In this document: positions 24,968 to 36,835 of the stretch, piece by piece
Position numbering within the stretch: position 1 is the first letter of the stretch
Layout: the number at the start of each line of letters is the position of its first letter
Source of the DNA: Cyclina sinensis
Taxonomy: Eukaryota > Mollusca > Bivalvia > Venerida > Veneridae
Reading direction: 5' to 3'
DNA: 64,000 bases
NCBI GenBank assembly: GCA_012932295.1
Contig: JAAONU010000002.1
Coordinates: 34,683,485-34,747,484 of the forward strand
The notes under the pieces: model-generated
What the model saw: the letters and a program-made list of their open reading frames with translations, nothing else
Databases searched by the model: none
Told to the model about the DNA's origin: nothing
Position numbers and translations under genes: made by a program

Positions 24968-27261
24968 ATACCCGACTCCTGATAGGCACGTGACACGAAA
25001 TCATGTGACAAAATATCACTGTCTGTTCATAAAACATTAATAACTGTACTTTTGTACTACACAAATCCTTATGTAAATCCATTTCCTGCAGACGTATTGA
25101 CAAAACGTTTGAAGAGACGTATATCTTGGTGAAAGCAGAACGATCATATTTTATACTACGTTTTAACAAGTTTTAGTTCAGTGCTACATTGAATCTCTCA
25201 GTCATAGACAGTTTATCTTAAATTGTTCCGGAATATGACAAGTGCGACCACTTGGACAAAAGGAAGCATTTATTTCATTAGTCAGTGATAAGGTTAATGG
25301 TTAAGAACTCGTCTGAAAATCTGTCACGAATGCTAACCTTTACAAGTGTTTCTCTTCTCGCGACTGAAGTGTTTTTATAAGACCTAATTTTTATTTTTTT
25401 ATGGGTGTTTTTATAAGACCTTATTAGAAATAACAGCGTAATTTCTGTTCAAATACAAAATACCAAAACAGTTTGCTAGTTTGTAGTTGCGTGTTTACTT
25501 TAATGAGGAATGTTTAATGCTTTAGACTTTAAGTATACAGCGATACTTAATTATGGTTCCAAACTTTTGAAAATTATTTCCTATATACAATTTGTAACAA
25601 CTAACTAAAACTGTACTCAAAGAAAGTAAAATGTCACATAATTATTTAATGCAGAATCACGTTTTATAAACTCAAACTGGGTGCTTTATATTAAGAAAAA
25701 CTTATAAATATGTAGAAATCAAAAAATGCTGTGAAAACGAACAATTGATTGTACGTCTGTATTTGTTGTCAGTATGGCTATCAGTTATCACAATAACGGT
25801 ATATAATGCATTTAGAGTCATTAATATTTTGTAAGCTTTCATTCAATACAAATTATCGAATTTAATATTTTCTATGTTCGATTTTATTCACACATGTTAA
25901 AAATACGATTTTACCCTGATTAAGAAATATTTCTATATTTTCTAATCACATTCTTTAACAGAATTCTTCATGAAATGAGTACTTAGACTGGTTGCACCTT
26001 CGTATGTAATAACTTCTCTACGTTAGCAGAGCTTTACTATTCAGTAGTTAGCTACTTTCTTGTAAGTTAAAAATCGAGGTAATAAGGTAACACTTTATTC
26101 AAAAACTTATATAGAATACTAATCACCTGATGTGTATGGTGTATGATCGTTTGTAAGTAGTACATGACCATGACGTCAAATCAGAACTAGGAAAAACCTA
26201 TTATTTTAAGAGAGTTCACGAAATATATCATTCTCGTCAAAAGCAACTATTAAAAGACAGTTGTAGTAAATGTACAAAAGTTAGTGAAATGAATATGTTG
26301 AAATAAATCTGGCTTCTATAGCTAAGTGCCAGGTAGGTATTGTTTTATTCTATTTTATTGTGTTATAAACTTATGAATAATTCGTTGAATACGAAAGCAC
26401 ATTCGACGTGCATCTCCCATATGATGAATTTTACTTCGTCGGCAAATAGAAAAAAATAAAAGTAGATGTAGATATGATCCCTTGTGTGATTTTGTATGAC
26501 TGAAATATTTTAAAGTTGGAACATTTATGTACATTGCTAAAAGTACGAATTTTTAGGCGTTAACAGCCCGGCAAAAACAGTCACATGCTTAGCGTAAAAA
26601 TATATTCAAAACAAGCAGCCTTTAAATTTTTAATGAGAAGTGTAGCTTTGTCCGCTGACTTTTACAAAGATTTCTAAAATTAATGTTTAACCTCATTTGC
26701 CGACCAATGAAACCGCTCAAATTAGAAAAAAATATTTATTAGAACTAGTCGTTCTTCACTTAATATATTAAGTTTGCTCTTCATTATTAAGAGATTAAAG
26801 CGAAATGCGCATGCGTCATATGTCAACAGGCAAACTCCACGTTTTGGACGGTTTGATTTTGACTCCATTCTGCGTGTAGACAATTCGATTAGAGATAAAA
26901 TAAAGGTCAAAATAAAATATAATTCGGATACATACCGTAGCTTAATTCAATAAAGAATAATCCAGATTTAAATGAAAAAGAAAGTTTTTCATTCGAAAAT
27001 GAAAAAGAAACGTAAACTGTGTAAACAGTCACGTTTCAATGTCTCTGAAAAATTTGAGCTCACAACAAAAGTTATCACAAGCGAGAAGTTGGAAAAAGGT
27101 ATTGCTGTTTTCTTTAATAAATTAAACTTTTGTTAATCAGCTATCTAGATCTGTATGTGTAGGTTATAGGTCATATATTAGAAGTTTTAACGAAATAAGT
27201 GCAAGGGAGCGTCATCGTCACGTTATTGTAATCCTGTCCTAGAAAGTACAACACTATAAAC
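24968..27261. other. No gene seen
   Basis: AT-rich sequence. The frames at 24966-25169 and 26722-26910 (minus) have no motif. TGCGCATGCGT at 26806-26816 resembles an NRF1 site and is a rare CpG-containing word here. Nothing else stands out. Confidence 0.5.
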
Positions 27262-27345
27262 CAAGAGGCCCTTAACGAAAAGAATTTCAACAACAATCCC
27301 TAAATAAAGAGTTGTATTAGAATTTATAATTGTGCAATATTGAAT
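27262..27345 (+). repeat. Dispersed repeat, copy 1
   Basis: GAGGCCCTT followed by 'AGAATTTCAACA', 'AGAGTTG' and 'TTAGAATTTAT' is repeated with moderate divergence at 35263-35336. It is an unnamed interspersed fragment. Confidence 0.55.
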
Positions 27346-27529
27346 TCAACTTGAGTTTTAATCTTATTTATATCTAAAAGACAATTTGAAATTGGTCTCG
27401 CTGTTTTATCTACACTGAACTTTCACACGCCATACATATTCTGTTTGGTTAGTTTCACGCGATCTTCTCCTCAGCTTTCTAAAAAAAACGTATTGCCTGA
27501 TAGACAAGGCACATTTAGAACTGGTCCCG

Positions 27530-27730
27530 CTAAAATGTAGGGTGTTTCGTGATCCTTATTTCCTTATCAAGATCTTTGTTGCCAAAATGTTCACTCTTGC
27601 GTAATTTGTTGTTGGCTGATACAGTTATTCCTCGAAAAGCACACTGGCAGAGTTTCAGAAGTTCTGGAGATAATTGCAAACGCGTTTCTCCGCTCATCTC
27701 AGTAAAGTGTTTGTCGACATTACAGGTATC
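27530..27730 (-). CDS. Possible orphan exon or gene fragment, 66 codons
   Basis: On the minus strand a frame runs from just after a TGA (27731-27733) to a TAG at 27530-27532 without interruption. Its composition is more protein-like than other frames in the window: it includes LSPELLKLCQCAFRG and an acidic/basic C-terminal part with KDLDKEIRI, and uses codons such as CTG, GAG, CAG and AAG. An internal ATG gives a 55-residue product starting MSGETR. I do not recognise the family. No good splice acceptor was identified upstream, where the foldback element lies only about 18 bp away. An open run of this length by chance in this composition is uncommon but not negligible. Confidence 0.2.
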   Translation of the reverse strand, partial: DTCNVDKHFTEMSGETRLQLSPELLKLCQCAFRGITVSANNKLRKSEHFGNKDLDKEIRITKHPTF

Positions 27731-27748
27731 TCAGATGCGATTGTGCTT

Positions 27749-29228
27749 TGTAACGACGCAAATTGTAATAAAAACGCAAATTGTAATAATTATTACAATT
27801 TGCGTTTTTGTTACAATTTGTGTTACAAACGTAACGCAAATTGTAATAACGCAATATGTAATAAAAACTCAAAATCGTGAATTTAAGGTTATTGCAATGT
27901 ATTATTATCTACAATGGGTATATAATCCATTTTAAGACATTTCCCGGGAAATTCACTTCTTCTAGAATATATTGAATACAACCGTTATAAGGGAGAAAAA
28001 GTTTATTACAATTTGCGTTTTATTACAATTTGCGTTGCAAACGGTAACGCAAATTGTAATAACGCAAATTGTAATAAAAATTCAAAATCGGAATTCAAGG
28101 TGGATTTATGGCTATTGCAATGTATTATTATATAAAATGGCTATATAATCCATTTAATGACATTTCCCGGGAAATTCACTACTTCTAGAATATATCGAAT
28201 ACTATCCTTACAAGGGAGAAACAAGTTTATTACAATTTGCGTTTTATTACAATTTGCGTTACCGTTTACAACGCAAATTGTAATAAAACGCAAATTGTAA
28301 TAAACCTTTTTCTCCTTCATAAGGATAGTATTCGATATATTCTAAAAGTAGTGAATTCTCCGAGAAATGTCTTAAAATGGATTATATACCCATTGTAGAT
28401 AATAATACATTGCAATAGCCTTAAATCCACCTTGAATTCCGATTTTGAATTTTTATTACAATTTGCGTTATTACAATTTGCGTTACCGTTTGCAACGCAA
28501 ATTGTAATAAAACGCAAATTGTAATAAACTTTTTCTCCCTTATAACGGTTGTATTCGATATATTCTAGAAGTGGTGAATTTCCCGGGAAATGTCTTAAAA
28601 TGGATTATATAGCCATTTTATATAATAATACATTGCAATAGCCTTAAATCCACCTTGAATTCCGATTTTGAATTTTTATAACAATTTGCGTTATTACAAT
28701 TTGCGTTACTGTTTGCAACGCAAATTGTAATAAAACGCAAATTGTAATAAACTTTTTCTCCCTTATAACGGTTGTATTCGATATATTCTAGAAATAGTGA
28801 ATTTCCCGGGAAATGTCTTAAAATGGATTATATAGCCATTTTATATAATAATACATTGCAATAGCCTTAAATCCACCTTGAATTCCGATTTTGAATTTTT
28901 ATTACAATTTGTTTTATTACAATTTGCGTTACCGTTTACAACGCAAATTGTAATAAAACGCAAATTGTAATAAACTTTTTTCTCCTTCATAAGGATAGTA
29001 TTCGATATATTCTAAAAGTAGTGAATTCTCCGAGAAATGACTTAAAATGGATTATATACCCATTGTAGATAATAATACATTGCAATAACCCTAAATTCAC
29101 GATTTTGACTTTTTATTACAATTTGCGTTATTACAATTTGCGTTACGTTTGTAACGCAAATTGTAACAAAAACGCAAATTGTAATAATTATTACAATTTG
29201 CGTTTTTATTACAATTTGCGTCGTAACA
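27749..29228. mobile_element. 1,480-bp foldback element built from a 15-bp motif and 223-bp units
   Basis: Apparent target duplications GTGCTT lie at 27743-27748 and 29229-29234. The inverted termini TGTAACGACGC/GCGTCGTAACA match at 10 of 11 positions and extend as a TIR of about 250 bp. Inside are seven hairpin clusters (about 27752-27880, 28005-28080, 28225-28305, 28449-28529, 28674-28752, 28897-28975, 29113-29228). Each holds copies of CGCAAATTGTAATAA facing copies of TTATTACAATTTGCG, about 28 in all. Six spacers of about 145 bp separate them; two point forward and four reverse, and the reverse ones repeat every 223 bp (28306, 28529, 28752, 28975). No transposase frame exists. Frames through it encode Asn/Cys-rich repeat peptides and are artefacts. 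It is a non-autonomous, strongly self-complementary element. Confidence 0.85.
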
Positions 29229-29234
29229 GTGCTT

Positions 29235-31545
29235 TCTAATTTTTTACGACAAACCTCTAACAAGCCAGTACTAACTTAATATTTCACCTAAAAAGTGATG
29301 AAATTGGTATTTTTAATTTCTTTGAAATAACAGTATCACAAAGTCACACTTTCAAAAGTTTTGGGCACTATTTAAATTTTCACAGTGTCACGCTTACCGT
29401 TTAATGTTGCACGCTGACCACGGAGGACTTCGGAAGAAGGTCTGCTATGAAAATGTTCTCATATGTACATATAACTGATTATACACCATGTCAAAAAATT
29501 GCCCGCCGCCCCGAAAAAAAACACATTAAAAAAATACAGGTTTAAAGTAACATTATCGAGAACTTTTACTTAATTACCTTTTTGATCTAAGTCTCGGGTT
29601 TGCTTAAATATTTTTTATGTAAATTTATTGTTCACATTAATTACATTCATTTCATTGCTAATCAATTTCTTTGGTGTAGGGAATAAACTTATCTTTATTT
29701 GTTCAGACGTTTGACAACAAGTCGGCACTGGCACAAAGAAATGTCTTTTACTCGATTAAACAGTTGACAGGAGAAACCTTGAACGACGGATTACCTTACA
29801 TAATTGAAATAATTTATATCTTATATATGGATGTTTGGCTTTTGTGTAAACCCTATCTTTCTTCATGCCTTCTTGCAATTCTGTTGTTGATAAGACTTAT
29901 TACACAGAATGTTAATAAAGTTTATTTGTTACGGAAATTTCAAGAAACAATGTTATTGTTGTTGTCATTGTTTATTGTTTGTTTGATATGATAAACACAC
30001 TCTTTTTGCATTTGTAAGATTTTAATCAATATGCATAATAGCAGTTTAATCACACTCTTTTTGCATTTGTAAGATTTGAATCGATTTGCATAATAGCAAT
30101 TTAATATACAGACTTTGAAACGGGTTCGTTGTGAAAACAGTTGTTTACTTTTTTATATACAAACAGTATAGTAGTAACGAATGACGTCGTGATTCTCATT
30201 ATAAGGGTAGCAGTTTTGTTCTTAGTAATTGTGACTGACATTCCAAGCTTTTATGTATAGAGTCTTTATTTTAATCATTCTCGTAGATCATGTAAGAGTT
30301 GTTGTGAATAAATATAGAACATTCTTATCAATATCAGACATAAACCTAATGATTGCTGAAAAAATTCTTAAACTATATTGCATTCTATATTGAAATTTAT
30401 TGTCATATTGGAATTTTTTCTTAATTTATAATCACACGACACATGTCTTTGAGTACAAAGAACGATGAATATCGCAGTAAATTGTGGAACAATAGAACTC
30501 ACGTTTACGTTTCTGGATTAACTGAGCAATTAACCCTTTCATTACAGAAACAAGTGTCTATATTACAATGTATTTTGTTGTTGCTGATGCTGTTTTTCTT
30601 TCTTTAAAAAATTTAAGTATACTTAACAAAAATGCTTCAAACAATATGTTGTTACAGCAGTTAAGTTTCAGAAAAAATAGCTGTTATTTCGACAGAAATT
30701 ACAGTATAATTCGAAAAATGTCTAGGTTTTTCCAAATTTGCAATAACAAATCTTGAAAGATGACATTCTGTTTTTATGTTGTCTATCATTCACGCAACAT
30801 AGTGCGCAGAAAACCGAAATAACACTGATGTTCGATGTAGATAGTGCAACGTAATAGTACTGATGCTACCTAAAGTTCACAGAACACATTATCTACCATG
30901 TCTTGTTTCATTTGCATTACCCGGTGCTAATGGAGGATAAATCAATTATTCTCTCAGACAGATTGAACGTTATTAAGTATTTTATGCATTATGTTTTACC
31001 AGTAATGCGCATTTATTTACTTTGTATAAATACGTTCAGACGGGTTAGAATTATGATTTATTGAACTTATTATCGGAGAGCAAGCCGTAGTCACCAATGA
31101 TCTTGACTTTTTATAAGATATATTCATATAGGTATACAGTGTTGCTAAAGTTTTATTAGGTTATGCCCCTTAGGGCATCACCCAGTTTAGTGGCGAGTTT
31201 TCTAACTGTTACAGAGCGTCTAATGACAAAGAATACGCAGCAGAGCGTCTGGAGCCGAAGAATTTGGGACATTTTTATTCTGCGGCCCTCTGATCTTATC
31301 TGCGACCCATTTGCGGCCCTAGTTTTAATAATGTGCACTTAATGTTTACTAGAGAGAGTGCCACATATTTTTTGTGTGTGTTTTAAGAAAGAAATTGATA
31401 ATAACTGATATAATATTTTGCATAATTTCTAATAACGACAGCAATAAAATCGAAAATTATTTACAGTTACTGCACGTACAATAACAAACGATCTCCTAAT
31501 GCCAGCTGGCGATGCGAGCGTTGCTAAAATAACTATATATTGCTC
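29235..31545. other. No gene seen
   Basis: Mostly AT-rich. Frames at 29764-29991, 30568-30756 and 31156-31338 lack motifs. The segment 31150-31340 is somewhat richer in GC and may be an old repeat fragment. Confidence 0.5.
29996..30105 (+). repeat. 55-bp tandem duplication
   Basis: The segment beginning CACACTCTTTTTGCATTTG at 29996 is repeated from 30051 with a few substitutions. Two units only. Confidence 0.85.
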
Positions 31546-31547
31546 TA

Positions 31548-31645
31548 TCTATTAGAGCTTATTTATCGTCGGTAATGATTGTCCATATGGCCGACGCCCT
31601 ATGCAGAGGTTGTTGGGGGATAGTGCATGATACAGAAAGCTTCAC
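31548..31645 (-). mobile_element. Decayed SINE fragment related to the 47.3 kb SINE
   Basis: AGAGCTTATTTATCGTCGGTA followed by ATTGTCCAT and GCCGAC matches the tail of the minus-strand SINE at 47.25-47.3 kb (GAGCTTTTTTATCGTCGGTA..GTTGTCCAT..AAGAC). Beyond it, AGAGGTTGTTGGGGGATAG is a poor match to the tRNA-like head of that element. It is too decayed to be active. Confidence 0.5.
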
Positions 31646-33465
31646 ATTCAAATGACACTTCTGGTTCTTTCGTGTATAGCACTGATAAGTGAATATAATG
31701 TACACTGGAAATTGAAGTCTTGTAAAATTAAGAATTGTTATTTTGTTCTCTCCTTTTTAACTCTATTTGCAATACCTTAATTATTTTCTAGAATTATATG
31801 ATAGAAGCTTAGTTCTCAAATATTATATTTTATAGTTTATTCATTATATCCTGTGCTTGTAAAGACTTACATGGACGGAAACATGAATGCAAGAACATAA
31901 CTATTAATATCGCAAGAAATATTGCATCAAGATGTGATTACATGTACAATCAATTATTTGTTTATTGGGCATAAAACTCATTGGGGGCTTTTTTAAGCAG
32001 CCAACTTGTTTTCGCATGTAATAATCCAAGTGAAACTGATTAGCTTGATCTTTTAATATTGTAATTACTTGGCTTGCACGATTTGGACTATTCCTGTGGG
32101 GACAAGGAACTTCAGCATGAGTAATGAAAGGGCTGTACCACATGGCAGCAGCTCAGACGGTTCATGTCAGAGTAGATTTTGTCAATAGACCAAGATAAAG
32201 GTGGCAAACAACTGACAGAAATCAGCGCTTAAAGCTAGATTTACTGCAGCACGGAAGATAAATTCAGTAAAATAAAGGGTGCTTACCGGGGAAAAGTCCA
32301 TAACGTCCATATTAACATTCATGAAAAATGAATAGCGTCAAGTCCCTTAAATAGTTCCGTGCAAATTGAAGAAATTCAAACTCTAAAATGAAAATGAGGA
32401 GTAAAAGATAAATATAAACTTACTACAAAGAAATTTAGGGACAATAATCCCCTACCATTGCAACCAAGTTCTTCCTCGAAACGATGCAAGTTTCACAATT
32501 AAGGGTCACCCAAAGACCATTAGTTCCAATTTAATATTTAAATCAAGCCAATAGTTTCTATGGAGAATAGTTTTTTTTTAGTTCCCGATATTGACATACA
32601 AGGAGAATTAGTTCCGCCCCCGGCCACCATGATATTTTACGGATCGATAAAAGAACCACAATTTATATAGCGGGTCAGTTACAAATTTCTTTTCAAATAA
32701 AGCCAGGTTTTAAGGAGAATATTTTCAAAGTTTCCCGTTTAAACAAATTAAGAAAATAAGCCTTGTCTCTGGTGGCCATCTCTGATCACTATAAATTTCA
32801 TTGTTTTTATATTTATGTTTGTTTGTACTGTTTCACGATGCAAACCACGATCTTTGCATTTAAAAATCCGTTTCTGCCTACTTAACATGATTTTTCTCGA
32901 TCATCCTGTTTATTCCTACATCATTGCGTGTAATATTAATGTATGTCAATTTTGAATCTATTTTACATAATTTTGAATACATATGTATATAAATACTTTG
33001 TAAGGTGGACAGGGGATGTATCCCCGGCCTCTGTTCTACCTATTACAGGGACAAAAAAACGGGGTTACCCAAAAGGGACCCGGAACGGAAAAAAATCATT
33101 GTTTATGTAGAAGGTCATCCTAGAAACTTTTCTTCAGAATTATTTTCTAATCAAGGCAGTTTCTAAGAAAAAGATTTTAAAAAATCTCCTGTACAGTAAT
33201 ATAAGTATATAAGCCTGGACTTAAGCTTTTTATCTCTTTATCACTAAAGACTAGACTGTGCGGCTTAGAAATTTCACCTTTGCAACTCTAATTACCAGAT
33301 AGATATCAAGTCTTAGCACCATGTGACTCTTTAATCAATTTCTGTCATATGGATAAACTTGTAAAATACTACTTTAGGATAGCCATCATCAAGCCTACTA
33401 AGTCCAGAAGATATGGTGTTTCAAAGTTATAACTGCACATTTAGACTCATAGAAACTTTATTTCA
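31646..33465. other. No gene seen
   Basis: The minus-strand frame at 31904-32143 has no motif. The segment about 32440-33090 contains recurring 'AGTTCC' phrases and small GC-rich patches and may be an old repeat, but I cannot define it. Confidence 0.45.
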
Positions 33466-34060
33466 CAAAACACGATTCATTGTAAAAAGGGATTTTCCAA
33501 CAAGATCTGAAAAAATGCCCATTTTAAGCAAATTTCTTCTGGTAAAACAGACTAAATCATAGGCTTTTTTCATGGGTTCCGACATAATAACAACTCACTT
33601 CTGTAAATTTTTATGTATTCTCACAATATGTATACAGACAATCCGAAAAAGTATTATAACATTATTTAATTCTTTTAGAACATTCTAAAACAGTGAAACA
33701 TTTTCTAAGGACGTTCTCGGAACTACTGTTATACCCTACAAACATTCAAACAAAGATAGTTGAAAAGATAACTAACAAAATTCAGTCTTTAGAACGTTCT
33801 AAGAACGAAACAATGGCAGTCAAGTTCTTATATCGTTAAAAATATGAAGCGATAGAAGAACCTAAGATCCTTCTAAAAACAAAATGCATACTACAATTGA
33901 GGATATTTTAGGCTACGGTCATAGAATTCTTTTAGAACGTTCTAAGAGACATTGTTTTATTAAATAATTGGGCAAATGTTTAGTTATATCAGATAATACA
34001 GACTTAAAAATTAACCTTTATCAGATTACTATTCTTCCTATTCAACTTATAGATCCGAAA
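33466..34060 (-). mobile_element. AGAACGTTCT element, short copy
   Basis: In reverse complement this region matches the right end of the element at 48.9-51.95 kb. Shared are the terminal segment with AACACGAT, TTTTAAAAAGGGATTTTCC and GCCTATGATTTAG, the AGAATGTTCTAAAAGAATTAAAT block, and the block GAACTTGACTGC..TTCTTAGAACG..CTGAA seen near 49.12 kb. It keeps only three to four palindromic units (near 33677, 33715, 33790 and 33930) against about 43 in the other copy. The outer edge on the high-coordinate side is not resolved. Confidence 0.75.
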
Positions 34061-35262
34061 TAGTTGGATATGAAAATCTGGACATACTTGAAAAAAAAGA
34101 AAACAATGGTTTTCTTAGGAGGATAACTAATGCGGTAAGACCACACCACTCTACACGTTGTACGTTGAAACTAGGACATTACCAGTATCCATAATTGTAA
34201 AAACTAATATGATATCGTGCTGGACTAGATTATTACTTGGAAAAGTGCATAAGATTTTTTATTACTGTACAAATATATGTTAAGTTTGAACAAAGACAAA
34301 TTCAAATGGTTCTCAAAAATCATCGAAGTTCTTAACTCGGTAGGAAGAACACATATATGGCTTACACAACAAATTGCAGTTAATTTGTCAAATCAAACCC
34401 ACAGACGTTTAAGAAAACTTTTCGTTAGAGAACCAACCATTTCTACATGTTTTAAAAACAACACATGCTTTTAAGTATAGACTGATTTTCTATAGGGAAG
34501 CCTCAAATATTTAGCAAGTGAAAAAAAGCTCACCACCACCCTTGATACCCATTTATTGTTAATCCCAGAGTCTTACCATACTCACAATAAAGCTTACAAT
34601 CTCAGTAAACTGCGGAATTTATATATCAAGTCACTCAGACAAGTAAGCTATTTGTACCAAAACAACTTTGTTTAAAGACAGTGTTATAGAAGACAGGATG
34701 CTATCTTCAATTTTGACAAAAACAAAGTTGTTTTTAACAGGGAATCACAACGACACAGGTTTTAAAGTGTAAATGCAAACACCAGTTTGTTAGAAAGAAA
34801 GACGTGAAGTCCATTAACAGAATGACAGTATTAAGCCATAGACAGATTCTAGTAGTGGTATGTCAAAATGTACAAGCATTTTGAAACGTAGAACTTGACC
34901 CTAATCCTAGACAGTGAATTAAAAACTTTTTGTACGTGTTTGATGACGTGTATTCACAAGACAAATATTCACTAGCGTCGACTCAAATTCAGAAAGAAGC
35001 AGAACAAAATAACAGTGTCTACAGCTTAGTTATAGGTATATGTATTCATCTCTTGTTGTTCTTGTTCTTATTATTATTGTAACAAACATTAGAATTGGCT
35101 TTAATTCAGCTTACATCGTTTAGATTCTTTGTTCATTTTTCACTTTGATATTAACCTATTGTTTTCTGAAACCATATTTTCAGGTTTGCTGAATTTGGTA
35201 TTAAATTTTATTGAATTGTAAATTTTCCTGTTGCAAACTCGTAACGTAGTTATCTATGCAAT
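34061..35262. other. No gene seen
   Basis: AT-rich; the frame at 34277-34474 shows no motif. Confidence 0.5.
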
Positions 35263-35336
35263 TGAGGCCCTTCGGGGAATAGAATTTCAACACAACTCTC
35301 TGATTAAGGAGTGGAGTTAGAATTTATTAGTGTTCT
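35263..35336 (+). repeat. Dispersed repeat, copy 2
   Basis: GAGGCCCTTCGGGGAATAG followed by AATTTCAACA and TTAGAATTTATT is a second copy of the fragment at 27262-27345. Confidence 0.55.
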
Positions 35337-35452
35337 GTTTTGGTGACTTCTTTTGGGCGCTCACTCACATTTGTATTTATTATACCTCAATTTTATTTAC
35401 AATGTTAATCTTCCATAGGCCACCATGACATATAAGTACTGTCAGAAAAAAT

Positions 35453-35678
35453 TTACTGTCGAAAAAATACTGTCACCCGCTACCATAGTTACAAAATGTT
35501 CGAAAATAATACTGTACCATTCGCGCATGCGCAATATCTATTTTTACATATCCGTTGTAAAAAATTTACTGTCGGAAAGATACTGTCACCCGCTACCATA
35601 GGTACGGAATGTTCGAAAATTATACTGTACCATTCGCGCATGAGCAATATCTATTTTTACATTTCCGTTGTAAACAGA
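35453..35678 (+). repeat. Two 113-bp direct repeats
   Basis: TTACTGTCG at 35453 recurs at 35566 and CGCGCATG at 35522 recurs at 35635, both 113 bp apart. The intervening sequence is nearly identical, including TACTGTCACCCGCTACCAT and CATTCGCGCATG. The plus-strand frame at 35496-35687 is repeat-derived. Confidence 0.85.
35522..35533. promoter_or_regulatory. NRF1-type site
   Basis: CGCGCATGCGCA fits the full NRF1 consensus YGCGCAYGCGCR. The equivalent position in the second unit (35635) reads CGCGCATGAGCA and is broken. NRF1 and its invertebrate relatives activate housekeeping promoters, but no gene follows: the nearest ATG with a fair context at 35687 is closed after nine codons. Confidence 0.35.
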
Positions 35679-35761
35679 CGACAATAATGGCAAGCACCAA
35701 ATGTTTTAAAGTTTAAAGTTGAGTAAAGTTGTTCATGGTTTGAATAGTTTTTCGGTATAAT

Positions 35762-35905
35762 AAAATAAATGTTACATGTCTGGCAGGGTGACAGTAAAAT
35801 TGTCAACTTTCGAAACTACTGTCAACCGAGGCGAAGCCGAGGTTGACAGTATATACTCAAGTTGACAATTTTACTGTCACCCTGTTAGACATGTAATATT
35901 TATAT
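35762..35905. repeat. 140-bp near-perfect palindrome
   Basis: The left arm contains TTACATGTCTGGCAGGGTGA and CAGTAAAATTGTCAACTT; the right arm repeats both in reverse complement (AAGTTGACAATTTTACTG and ACAGGGTGACAG in complement), with a few mismatches. The centre is GTCAACC-GAGGCGAAGCCGAG-GTTGAC near 35834. ACTGTCACCC also occurs in the adjacent 113-bp units, so palindrome and direct repeats probably belong to one element. Confidence 0.8.
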
Positions 35906-36179
35906 ACTATACTGATCATGCTTTTTATTCAAAGCATCATAATATACAAAATGATTTCGCATCTATTCAACATTATCTTAATAAACAGTATGTCACTCGA
36001 TGTTAATAGTTTAACACCAAATTTATAAAGCAATTAAAGAATTGTCTGAGAGGAAAACACTTCAACAACTGGTTCGCCAAAAGTTATAATATCTGTTGTC
36101 TATTTCCATTATGAAATGTACAAATGAGTTAAAGAGCAAACATAAACGAGTGGATGTTGTAATCTATATTACTTTTTAG

Positions 36180-36835
36180 GGTACAGACAATGGACAAACG
36201 CAAGGGCAGGTGGACAGTTTGCGACACATTGCCTTATTCCAATGAACATTTTAGTATTTATTTCTTAAAGTCCTATGAGTTTCTAATTACATACAGACGT
36301 TACATAAAAGAACAGGTTTGCATTATTTTAAGTCATATGGCGGTAGAGACAAGAGGCAGACAGAAGGAACCGTTGTGACATATGGCTTCAAATAGGTGAA
36401 CATTTGTGCCGAATAATAACACATTCCAGTTATTTAACGGCGAGTTACAGAGCGGAAAGTATTCTTTGAGATTTGGCATTGCAGACGAATTAACAGGTGG
36501 ACACACAATCAGAGACTTTTTGCCGCTTTTTAGTGAAAGATTTTATCACGATATTTCAAAATCTTTTGATGTACCACAGAAATCCAGTTCTTGCTCATGT
36601 TTTATTAATGAACATGATTAACATTTGGGAATGTTGACTTCTTTTGTAATTTGGTTGTACACAGAAACAAACGGACGGACAGGGAGAAGAATCGTTTGCG
36701 ACAAGTTAAACCTATCTGGCGAGCGTTTGTATCCAGTAATTTCGAAATCGTTCATAGTATCACAGAGGAGCAGACAGGGACATAAGACTGGCAGAATTAT
36801 ATATAAAATTTTTAAAATTGATCTCTCAGCTTGAC
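36180..36835 (+). repeat. Diverged tandem repeat with GGACAGG/TTTGCGACA units
   Basis: Three diverged units start with AGGTGGACAG or GGACAGGGAGA (near 36209, 36498, 36678) and continue with TTTGCGACA.. and TTTCGAAATCGTTC or TTTCAAAATCTTTT. The short frames at 36190, 36406 and 36625 each begin in these units and share this origin. A related scrap lies near 38517. Confidence 0.5.

Noticed and set aside
27549..29263. Frames of 66-128 codons with Asn/Cys/Ile/Val-rich repeats on both strands
   Set aside because: They are translations of the CGCAAATTGTAATAA motif array; composition follows the DNA repeat and both strands and several frames are open.
35687..35720. ATG downstream of the NRF1-type site as a gene start
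   Set aside because: The frame closes after nine codons and no fitting splice donor precedes the stop.
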